In this document: positions 1 through 6,277 of the stretch, piece after piece | Layout: each line of letters starts with the position of its first letter | Position numbering within the stretch: the first letter of the stretch is position 1 | Assembly (NCBI GenBank): GCA_003354225.1 | Contig: PIVH01000294.1 | Location: 1-6,432, forward strand | Direction: 5' to 3' | Source: Globobulimina sp. | Lineage: Eukaryota; Foraminifera; Rotaliida | Length of the DNA stretch: 6,432 nt | The notes under the pieces: generated by a model | The model's input: the letters and a program-made list of their open reading frames with translations, nothing else | The model's database searches: none | What the model was told of the DNA's origin: nothing | Translations under genes and position numbers: made by a program

Positions 1-91
1 CATTTGATAAGAATAGTTTGCTGCCGTGTTTATAATTTCAGATCCAATAACAATCAAGGGTTGAGACGATCGAAGAGATATACCAAAATGA

Positions 92-439
92 CAAGATGAC
101 CGTCAATTAATCCACAAACCAGTAGAAGATACCGTAATCCATGAGGAAGAACTATTATTATCATATTGCTACTATGGGAACATTCATATTCAGACATCAT
201 TCACTGACGAGTGAGGAAAGAAGATTATTGAATGATTATTCCTTTGACCCCCGAAGTCCGCGACACTCCCCAAAAACTTTCGAAATAGCTAATCGAATTC
301 TTTTGAAGAAGTGACAAAGGACTCAAACAACATCATCCCTAGCGGGGAGGCATATGATATCAAGCTATCATATTACGACAAACACTTGGATTATGTGCAA
401 ACGACCGTCAAAACATTGGTTGCTAGGCAACCGCATTAA
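92..439 (+). pseudogene. Coding-like fragments in shifting frames; 3' end of a plus-strand gene or a decayed gene
   Basis: Three overlapping open stretches on the plus strand read like protein but sit in different frames: 92-211 (contains IHKPVEDTVIHEEE), 141-314 (contains SEERRLLNDYSFDPRSP) and 293-439 (contains GEAYDIKLSYYDKHLDYV, stop TAA at 437-439). No single frame spans them. One splice reading gives an exon 194-255 after the acceptor ATATTCAG, an intron 256-308 of 53 bp with a branch-like CTAAT, and a last exon 309-439. That intron has the usual local length and phase 1, like the last introns of genes B, C and D. Its donor GTCCGC is poor, however, and no open phase-matched upstream exon was found. 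The alternative is a gene broken by frameshifts. Plus-strand AATAAA signals at 630 and 641 fit a transcript ending here. Chance ORFs remain possible. I recognise no family. Confidence 0.3.
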
Positions 440-629
440 CTGGTTGGGGTTAGGTCAACTTGAGTTGTTGCGTCGAGTCGTGATGCACGAGAGTTATGTT
501 GCCTAAAAGTGCGTCAACTAGTACAAATTTTTTAGTTAACTGAGCGCGATGAGACCTAAAAAAAAAAAGAGGTAGTTTCGAGAAAAACGCGTTTAAAGTT
601 TGTCTACTTTTTAGCTGAAAAAATAGTGA

Positions 630-646
630 AATAAAGGAAGAATAAA
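630..646 (+). terminator. Two plus-strand AATAAA polyadenylation signals
   Basis: AATAAA occurs at 630-635 and again at 641-646, followed by a T/G-rich stretch (positions 650-690) like the downstream element of animal poly(A) sites. They lie about 200 bp after the plus-strand stop at 437-439 and would end the left-edge gene. That gene would then converge on gene A, which ends on the other strand near 1347. In AT-rich DNA these hexamers also arise by chance. Confidence 0.35.
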
Positions 647-760
647 AGTGTTTTACGTGCGTATATGGTTTGTAATATTTCTGTAAACGTATGTGCAACA
701 TTTTCGACGTCAGTAAACTTTAATTATACGCTATTTTAGTGCACACATGGTAAATTTAAG

Positions 761-793
761 CATGTAACTTGGCACTTGACATGTAACTTGGCA
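761..793. repeat. 14-bp direct repeat, 19-bp period
   Basis: CATGTAACTTGGCA occurs exactly at 761-774 and again at 780-793. Five bases separate the copies, one of which forms a CACTTGAC string. This is a local duplication or paired binding site in otherwise featureless intergenic DNA. Confidence 0.6.
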
Positions 794-1140
794 ATTTAAC
801 TGACCTGCTACAATAATAGACATTATTATTTTTTTGTTTTGCGAAATAATATGGTCTTCTTCTTCCTTACCTATATTGTCATACGTGGATCAGCTGTGTT
901 TGCAGCTGGTTATATATAAATTACTACACACGTTTTAGCACAAGTATAAGGTTGTTGCAGTATATTTACTGCCCATACTGTAGTTCAATTCATTGTCATT
1001 CAAATGAGTAATACCATACATCCTATTATTAAAATATTCAAATAGTATTAATTGAAAGTGCAAAAAATTGTTGTGGGATATTTTACTATTGCGAATGTTT
1101 GTTGAAGATATGGCTTACTTATTGAGAAATATCCTCACTA

Positions 1141-1265
1141 CTTACTGTTCGTTAAGCTGTAGCTGTTACTGTAACTGAAACCGTTATCTTCACTGTTTAT
1201 GCAATTATAACTGGACTGTAACTCTAACTGTAAGAGGAACTGTTACTGTAAATGCAACTGTTACA
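1141..1265. repeat. Degenerate ACTGT/TAACTG short-period repeat
   Basis: About a dozen copies of CTGTTAC, CTGTAACT, AACTGTTAC and close variants crowd this interval. The 12-mer CTGTTACTGTAA occurs exactly at 1163-1174 and 1240-1251. The unit is roughly six bases and mixes direct and inverted forms, as in an old decayed microsatellite or minisatellite. Confidence 0.5.
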
Positions 1266-1346
1266 TTTACGCTATATAAGGAAAGGATGGTTCATGTGCA
1301 TGCATTCAGGTGTCTACAAAAAACGGTACGGTATCCGAACGATCAC

Positions 1347-1352
1347 TTTATT
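1347..1352 (-). terminator. Poly(A) signal of gene A
   Basis: AATAAA on the minus strand lies 14 bases past the TGA of gene A (stop at 1369-1367), giving a very short 3' UTR with cleavage expected around 1325-1335. It is the only canonical signal found close behind any of the four complete genes. Confidence 0.6.
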
Positions 1353-1366
1353 GAAGCATAAATGAA

Positions 1367-2613
1367 TCAGAATAACATATTTTCAGCGATAATTTGTGCT
1401 AAATTGACAGTGTGACTGTCCTCTTTTTCTTTTTTTATCTTTTCTTCCAATTCTTTAGCTTCTTGTCGCATTTGAAACGCTGCTGCCACGTTTTCCAGAT
1501 ATAACCTTCTGTTAGTCATTAATTTGGCGGCGACTCGTCTTCGATTCTTTCTCTGTTTAAGCAAAGCCCTTTTTTCTGCTTTCTCTTTCCAAATTCGTTT
1601 TCGCTCTGTGAACCACTGGTAATCCTTGTGGTGCTTGAACTGTCTAACATGAGCTACCCAACCGCACACATCGTGTTTTACTTTCCTTCGACTATCCAAA
1701 CTCAATTTATCCACTTCCGGAGACGATTCGGTTACATAATTGTCATCATCCGAGGAGTAGTTTGGAGGACTGAAATGCATGCTGACGTCAGTGTGTACAA
1801 TGTATGAGTATATTACATACCTGTTATGTATTGCACTACCTTCTGAATTGTCAAAATGTTGACCACTTCCCGATGTTGACGCCAGATGATTATGTGGTTT
1901 AGGATAAGTTCCAATCGGGTCAACGTACACTTCTCCGGCTGCTTTGCGTTTCTTTGGAGTGAAAAAGTCGAACTCCTTAACCTCTCTGCTAAAACAAACA
2001 GTAGATATCAGTGCTGGTAACCAATACACGGATTTTATTACTCATATTTTTCGTCGAAGTATAGAAAGGGTATAGGTTCCGTGGTTACTACGACCTTCTT
2101 AACTGCTTCCACATGATCGGGATCGGGTCGCTCTTGAATTTTGCAGTATTCGTCATACATACCTAAACATATTAAGTAATGTATAGTTCGTGTTCAAAAC
2201 TACGTGACAATGTAATATTACCATAGTATGGGTGAGTTCTGGTTTCAATTTCAAGCCCTGGACCATGAGGACTGTCCGGCAATTCCATAGCGAGCTTTGA
2301 CTCGGTCGACAATTGTTTTGCTAAAGGAAAATAACAATATATTGTAGATACATTGAAAGTGCATTATGAATGCTACTTGGATCGATCGGTGTTTCATATT
2401 TTATTCTAATTTGTTCCTTGATGTATTTGGGGGAGGTTGGGATAACATAGTAGGAAGGTGTTAATGTTTCCTGCTCATCCCCAAATTTTTCGTACATCTC
2501 TGCAAAAGGTGTTATTGTACTAAACAGTGACAGAACATGCACAATAACGTACCTTTTTTGGACTTTGAATCCAACTTAATATCACTATCATCAAGTTCCG
2601 TCGCCATCGCCAT
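1367..2613 (-). CDS. Gene A: six-exon gene, basic probably nuclear protein, 324 aa, family unknown
   Basis: Exons in transcription order are 2613-2553, 2499-2377, 2320-2222, 2162-2042, 1988-1821 and 1769-1367. The introns are 53, 56, 59, 53 and 51 bp, all GT-AG, in phases 1,1,1,2,2, and every junction keeps the frame. The start MAMATELDD has an in-frame TAA upstream; the second ATG (codon 3) could also serve. Residues 1-100 are acidic and Tyr/Pro-rich (YEKFGDE, TPSYYVIPTSP, HPYYGMYDEY). An NLS-like PKKRK lies at 146-150, and a Ser/Asp-rich linker follows to about 217. CGWVAHVRQFKHH (226-238) leads into a long highly charged helix (about 240-307, with RKNRRRVAAK) that probably forms a coiled coil. 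No signal peptide or membrane segment is visible. I infer a nuclear, nucleic-acid- or chromatin-associated role. The basic stretch resembles a bZIP but lacks its fixed Asn/Arg spacing. It is the last gene of the minus-strand cluster. Confidence 0.78.
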
Positions 2614-2688
2614 TCGTAAGACTTACTTGGGCTACAATGACACAAATGTATTGGAACGAGTACTATAACGTTAGGTACACGGAACGGA

Positions 2689-2704
2689 TTGCGTCAACTT
2701 GACC
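2689..2704 (-). promoter_or_regulatory. GTCAA-type element upstream of gene A
   Basis: On the gene strand this reads GGTCAAGTTGACGCAA, about 80 bases before the gene A ATG. It holds the full 11-bp core GTCAAGTTGAC followed by GCAA, as in the promoter copies of genes B and C. ATTGCG-type strings lie on both sides (CGCAATC on the gene strand). It is the best conserved promoter-position copy. Confidence 0.5.
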
Positions 2705-2865
2705 GATTGCGGTTATACCCATTATTGCAAACACAGTTTAGAAATGATTTACTTTGCGTTACTCGAACAGTACAAACAGAGTGGTGCACAGACGTAACAA
2801 CATCTTACAACATCTGACAACCTTTTAGAACCTTTGTTGGCTCCTTGCATCATATTACCATAAAA

Positions 2866-2882
2866 AGTGTCAAGTTGACACT
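2866..2882. promoter_or_regulatory. 17-bp perfect palindromic copy of the element, behind gene B
   Basis: AGTGTCAAGTTGACACT is a perfect inverted repeat around one central base. It starts 50 bases past the gene B stop and is followed on the gene strand by a T run. It may be a DNA-binding site for a dimer. In RNA it could fold as a 7-bp stem with a 3-base loop near the gene B 3' end. Confidence 0.5.
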
Positions 2883-2931
2883 GTAGCGATACATATAAAA
2901 GTAAACATGACATAATATGACTGCGCTTCAA

Positions 2932-3741
2932 TCAATCACTCTTCATTTTTCGTTTCAACCATTTCTTATCGCCGTTATGTTCCGATTCGGCCACAGCTTC
3001 CAATTTTTTCGTCAACATGCCACCTAAAACGTTTGAAATAGCTTAGCAGTACAATATAATATTGAAATATTACCGTCCAACTTCGTTTCGGTTAATTTTC
3101 TTCTTTCAGAAACACGACGTGACGACAATGACGTTTTCTTATGTTTGGCAGTCGGCTCCTTCGAAGGCGACACATCTTCGCCGCTGGCCCAATATCCCGG
3201 AGAGTAGTCGTTAACATACATGTTGCTTAAACAGTGGAAACTTTGCAATGGTTATCTTGCATGAACTGAAGCACTTACGATTTTTGCGCATATCCAATTT
3301 CCTTTTCTGGCGTTTCCGCAATTTTAACCGGTTCCTGCTTCTTTGTTTGACTGGGTTTAACGGGACTGTTTTGTGGAGTCATTGGAATGTCCGACTTATA
3401 ACCGCTATCGTTAACAGTTTCTCGATATTTGGCCAACTGTTGTCGTGTAAGCTCTCTCATTTCTGCACAAATTTCCATTTCCTTCTCAGTGTCGCATGCA
3501 GAGGTGTCGACCATTTCCCAACTATCGGTGGAATTTTCCCGTTCGTTTTCCTCAATTGGATTGATCCACAAGCTGCAACAGTATGCCAAATGTGATACGG
3601 TGACAACAAATTGCGGCAACTTGACCGAATTTGGTTAGTTTGCAAACAAAGTTATGCTTACTTATTAAAACCTTCGGAAAATTCTACCAACGTTGTATCA
3701 TCATCAACATCCATTGCACAAGTTGTATTATTAACAGACAT
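2932..3741 (-). CDS. Gene B: four-exon gene, acidic/Ser-Thr-rich protein, 205 aa, family unknown
   Basis: Exons are 3741-3662, 3572-3279, 3225-3074 and 3023-2932. The introns are 89, 53 and 50 bp in phases 2, 2 and 1, with donors GTAAGC, GTAAGT and GTAATA. The start MSVNNTTCAMDVDDD is the outermost ATG, and the stop is TGA. Residues 1-50 are acidic. STDSWEMV (41-48) resembles an Atg8-interacting (LIR) motif, acidic residues then W-x-x-V, but such motifs are common by chance. Residues 50-125 form a charged region with SP/TP sites (TPQNSP). NMYVNDYSPGYWAS begins exon 3. The C-terminus is lysine-rich (KKWLKRKMKSD). There is no CaaX box, signal peptide or membrane segment. Intron phases and exon count match genes C and D, and the last exon is 92 nt as in gene C, so a common origin is possible although the protein alignment is weak. 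Intron 1 is unusually long for this cluster and carries a copy of the element. Confidence 0.72.
3611..3625 (-). promoter_or_regulatory. Element copy inside intron 1 of gene B
   Basis: The gene-strand sequence GGTCAAGTTGCCGCAA matches the gene A promoter copy at 15 of 16 positions. It sits in the only intron longer than 60 bp. It could be an intronic enhancer or an internal promoter element for a shorter gene B transcript. Confidence 0.45.
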
Positions 3742-3882
3742 ATTAGTAGATAATACTTTTTAAACCTACCTGAAATCTAATAGCAGAACGGTGTACTACC
3801 CTTTTACAATTTTCGCCTTAGGTATTTATGACAAGGATCACTTGACCTCCACAATAACAAATATTGATGAACACAATTATTT

Positions 3883-3898
3883 TCAAAATTTTACTACT
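3883..3898 (-). promoter_or_regulatory. 16-bp block shared by the gene B and gene C upstream regions
   Basis: Plus-strand TCAAAATTTTACTACT (gene strand AGTAGTAAAATTTTGA) lies 142 bp before the gene B ATG and recurs exactly at 4971-4986, 120 bp before the gene C ATG. Weaker similarity continues downstream, so it looks like a remnant of duplicated promoter DNA or a conserved core-promoter site. The AT core has TATA-like composition. Confidence 0.5.
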
Positions 3899-3944
3899 CA
3901 TACATAATTAGGAATAATTTCCGTGTCCTTCCTTAGATGGACAT

Positions 3945-3956
3945 TTGCGTCAAGTT
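3945..3956 (-). promoter_or_regulatory. Element copy between genes C and B
   Basis: The gene strand reads AACTTGACGCAA, identical over 12 bases to the copy upstream of gene C. It lies about 205 bases before the gene B ATG and about 50 bp upstream of the shared 16-bp block. Confidence 0.5.
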
Positions 3957-3971
3957 ACTGCATTAAACTGG

Positions 3972-3982
3972 AAAGTGTCAAC
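3972..3982 (-). promoter_or_regulatory. Half element behind gene C
   Basis: The gene strand reads GTTGACACTTT, 45 bases past the gene C stop and just after an AATAAT that could act as a weak poly(A) signal. It resembles the TTGACACTTT part of the palindrome behind gene B. Confidence 0.35.
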
Positions 3983-4026
3983 ATGATTTCATTATTTAGC
4001 TAAATTCATGCCACAACTTTTCGCTT

Positions 4027-4851
4027 CTAACAAATTCGACATTTATGATGTACTTCTATTTCTGCTCTTATCACTTCGCCCTTGTTACCATCCACAAACA
4101 ACTTCTGATTCTTGGCATCTACAAATTGTTCAATTACAATCGTTTACTCTTTAAAATACAATGATAGACTTACCGTAACCGATTTTTGTTCTGTTCGTAG
4201 TTGTTGGTTGCATACGAATAACTGATTGCTTTGCATTCTTAGAACGATCCAAAAACGCTTCGTTTCGCGGACCACCTCTGGAATTACTTATGTTAATAGT
4301 CACTTAGTCTTAATGCAAGTTCATCTACACACTTTTCACTATTTTTTGTTCTGAGAAGTTTTGCGTCAGAACGAACAGAATCGGTGTCCTCGCTGTATTG
4401 GTTTACATATGTATCTTTGGGTTGTTTGCCAGCCTTGACCGTTGGTGGACCATCACCAAATTCACTACTTTTTACCGTTGACGTCTTGCCCATGGGTGCG
4501 TGAATTTCAGCTTTGTGCGCCAAGAGATTACTATTGGTATTAGAAATCTGGTTAACGACTGATGTTAAACCGTCCACAAAATTACTAAAAAAGTATGTAT
4601 CTCATAATTGAACAGTGTTCTATATCTACTCATTACCTCGCCCCCATCGTATACCCGACAAAGGTGGCTTGTTGCATTCGATCCATTCGCACACGAGGAA
4701 TCGATATGTCCGGGGCCATTGTAGATACGGGAACTAACAAATCGTTAGGGGACGTAACCCTGTATGGTTCCTCTATGCGAGTTTCTTCGTTCGATTGACC
4801 CACTTCTGTGGGGTCGGCAACAATGGTATCACTCATCCTTGATTGTCGCAT
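4027..4851 (-). CDS. Gene C: four-exon gene, CaaX-tailed protein, 220 aa, paralog of gene D
   Basis: Exons are 4851-4637, 4584-4333, 4277-4174 and 4118-4027. The introns are 52, 55 and 55 bp in phases 2, 2 and 1. The start MRQSRMSD has an in-frame TAA upstream; the inner ATG at 4836 is an alternative. Donor 2 (GTGTGT) is weak. It was chosen because it alone gives both the right phase and a normal intron length before the acceptor TTCCAG. EEPYRVTSP (27-35), LVPVS (39-43) and QQATFVGY (60-67) match gene D, as does GLTSVVN (77-83) just after the first junction. The middle is Ser/Thr/Lys-rich and looks disordered. The tail HHKCRIC ends in Cys-Arg-Ile-Cys, a CaaX box whose last residue favours farnesyltransferase in known enzymes. 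With no signal peptide, a lipid-anchored cytosolic protein is inferred. Its molecular role is unknown. Confidence 0.72.
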
Positions 4852-4970
4852 ACAGTAATTGAAACGAACTTATTGCTGAAACACTTCGCATATACTTTCA
4901 AACGTCAGTTATCATGTATATCAAAGGTATGTTAACCTTTCTCGCAATAATTCAACTAAACAGAATGAGA

Positions 4971-4986
4971 TCAAAATTTTACTACT
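4971..4986 (-). promoter_or_regulatory. 16-bp block shared with gene B, upstream of gene C
   Basis: This is the second exact copy of TCAAAATTTTACTACT (plus strand), 120 bp before the gene C ATG. It lies directly beside the hairpin-bearing element at 4993-5030, so the two probably form one promoter module. Confidence 0.5.
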
Positions 4987-4992
4987 ACAGCT

Positions 4993-5030
4993 GTGAAAAG
5001 GTGCTTGCGTCAAGTTAGCACCTTTTTCAC
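4993..5030. promoter_or_regulatory. Inverted repeat with the GTCAA-type element as its loop, upstream of gene C
   Basis: GTGAAAAGGTGCT (4993-5005) pairs with AGCACCTTTTTCAC (5017-5030) over 13 bp with one extra base. The 11-base spacer TGCGTCAAGTT is the core of the recurrent element (gene strand AACTTGACGCAA at 5016-5005). It could be a cruciform-prone site or paired binding sites for a dimeric factor around a central site. It lies about 150 bp before the gene C ATG. Confidence 0.55.
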
Positions 5031-5224
5031 ACCGCAACAACTGACCCAACACACCGGACCACTTATCACATTATTTGTAGTATGATTACAAAATACAAAA
5101 TGCATAATACAAAATTAGAAAACATATTCTTACCATTTAAGGTTGATACATTTACATTACTGACATTTGACACACAAAAAAAGTACATTACTATACATTT
5201 TACGCAGAATGTAAAAAAAATAAA

Positions 5225-5235
5225 GTCAAGTTGAC
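5225..5235. promoter_or_regulatory. Palindromic element copy behind gene D
   Basis: GTCAAGTTGAC is a perfect 11-bp odd palindrome, 67 bases past the gene D stop. On the gene strand it directly follows AATAAG (5241-5236), a possible weak poly(A) signal, and precedes a T-rich run. It may belong to the gene D 3' end rather than to the gene C promoter. Confidence 0.45.
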
Positions 5236-5301
5236 CTTATTGGTTAACAAAGTTTTCAACTTAACTAATTTATGACAGTAAACAATGTTAAGTTTGAAAC
5301 T

Positions 5302-6192
5302 TCACAACAATGTACAACAATGATGTGTTACTGTCACTTCTGCTTTCACATGCTCAGGTTCCACCAGTCTTGGTTGTCTAGCCCGACGTTTTCCTTTGCT
5401 TTCTGAAATTTGATTAAGTTTTTACAATTCATTTTTACAAAAATTTAACACTCACTCGGCTGCAAGGGGATGTAACCGTTTTGTCCCAATTGTAACTGCA
5501 CCGAGGGTGAAGGCATAACATATGTTCTTGAACTGGAATTTTCTACTTCGTTTTCAGAAATCGCCCAACCGTCATTTATTCCCTGAGTTCGAAGAAATTT
5601 GTCCATCACAATTCTGAAACGTTATTGCTTTACTTTTAAACAGCAATTCTTTACATTTCCTACCTTTTTCCGGCTACTTCATCTGCTTGTTCACTTGGTG
5701 TCGGTCGGACAAGAAAAATGGGCTCTTCATACATCGCACTGAGTTTGGTGTAATCCTTAGTTTCATCCGGAGGGTAATCGTAGCTGTCATCTGCTGGTGG
5801 TGGAGACTCTGAGGGAAGAATTGCCAAATTCTCCTGCTCTTGTCGTTCCTGTATCTGATTCATTGAAGTGGCATTTTCAAACGCTGCACTGTTGAACATA
5901 GCGGTAAATCCACTCGAAACCTTCCTGCAATAAACACTGCCATTTCATTCCTTTCATTACATAGTATGCGGACTTACTGGACGCTGTAACAATAAGCTGT
6001 GAACAAAGCCTGCTGCCATGGTTGCCAATCGGCCAACGAAGCTTGCGGCGACAACCGAATTCGGGGACCTCTGGAAACAGGGACAACTCCTTGTGGCGTC
6101 AACATGTAGTATGGCTCAAGTTGAACGTTAACACCAGCATTGTCCTCTTCTCTTTTCTTCTCATTTTGAGCAACTATTTCCGTACACTTCAT
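5302..6192 (-). CDS. Gene D: four-exon gene, CaaX-tailed protein, 244 aa, paralog of gene C
   Basis: Exons are 6192-5978, 5924-5664, 5613-5456 and 5402-5302. The introns are 53, 50 and 53 bp in phases 2, 2 and 1, with donors GTAAGT, GTAGGA and GTGAGT and acceptors TTGCAG, TTTCAG and TTTCAG. MKCTEIVAQ is the first ATG of its frame and has a good context (AAAACCATG). LEPYYMLTP (25-33), VVPVS (36-40), QQALFTAY (60-67) and GFTAMFN (77-83) align with gene C, the last two at identical residue numbers. After that come a Gln/Glu-rich helix (about 88-103), a Pro-rich stretch (SPPPADD) and a Tyr/Asp-rich stretch. The final exon is basic (SKGKRRARQPR) and then reads EPEHVKAEVTVTHHCCTLL. The last four residues form a CaaX box. 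A final Leu favours geranylgeranyltransferase I in known enzymes, and the preceding Cys could be palmitoylated. A membrane-tethered intracellular protein of unknown role is inferred. Confidence 0.78.
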
Positions 6193-6265
6193 GGTTTTAT
6201 TTAAAACTTTGTTAGTATTGTTATTGCAGCCAACAAGTATACTACAAATTTTAATACAATAACTA

Positions 6266-6277
6266 TTGTGTCAAGTT
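6266..6277 (-). promoter_or_regulatory. Element copy upstream of gene D
   Basis: The gene strand reads AACTTGACACAA, one base different from the AACTTGACGCAA upstream of genes B and C, and lies about 75 bases before the gene D ATG. The spacing is close to that at gene A. Confidence 0.5.

Larger units (their letters stand above)
440..1346. other. Intergenic region between convergent transcripts
   Basis: No coding exon could be supported in this AT-rich 900-bp stretch on either strand. It holds two partial copies of the GTCAA-type element near its left end (453-463 and 511-519), the possible plus-strand poly(A) signals, a 14-bp direct repeat at 761-793, a CTGT/AACTG-rich degenerate repeat at about 1141-1265, and isolated TATA-like strings at 911-920 and 1273-1280. 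The flanking genes point towards each other, so this is likely shared 3' intergenic DNA. Confidence 0.5.

Noticed and set aside
450-701. 83-codon minus-strand open frame
   Set aside because: It is built largely on T/A homopolymer runs. It has no splice context, no family resemblance and weak composition, and it overlaps the likely plus-strand 3' region.
851-919. Short plus-strand ORF with a signal-peptide-like hydrophobic start (MVFFFLTYIVI)
   Set aside because: It has only 22 codons, no acceptable donor to continue it and no following exon. Hydrophobic runs are common in T-rich DNA.
1470-1640. bZIP domain in gene A
   Set aside because: RKNRRRVAAK is basic, but the Asn/Arg spacing and a regular leucine heptad that define bZIP proteins are missing.
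2621-2640. 5' UTR exon or trans-splice acceptor just before the gene A ATG
   Set aside because: ATTGTAG and a strong donor-like GTAAGT lie only five bases apart, and no leader sequence is visible. Nothing decides whether either is used.
2749-2931. 60-codon minus-strand open frame between genes B and A
   Set aside because: It begins with the last bases of gene B's 3' region in another frame and crosses the palindrome. There is no splice or start support, so it is probably 3' UTR and spacer.
3248-3638. Plus-strand open frames of 115 and 69 codons
   Set aside because: They are antisense to gene B exon 2 and its splice sites. The minus-strand model explains the same DNA with consistent phases.
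3457-3645. Second minus-strand frame over gene B exon 2
   Set aside because: It reads through intron 1 in a frame that cannot join exon 1 or exon 3 in phase.
4595-4798. 67-codon plus-strand frame
   Set aside because: It is a shadow of gene C exon 1, whose residues align with gene D on the other strand.
5877-6204. Alternative frames on both strands over gene D exon 1
   Set aside because: They would read through intron 1 or run antisense. The spliced gene D frame is supported by the gene C alignment.
2689-6277. Integron attC sites or a transposon end for the recurrent element
   Set aside because: The genes are intron-bearing and eukaryotic. The copies lack constant terminal repeats, target duplications and uniform spacing.
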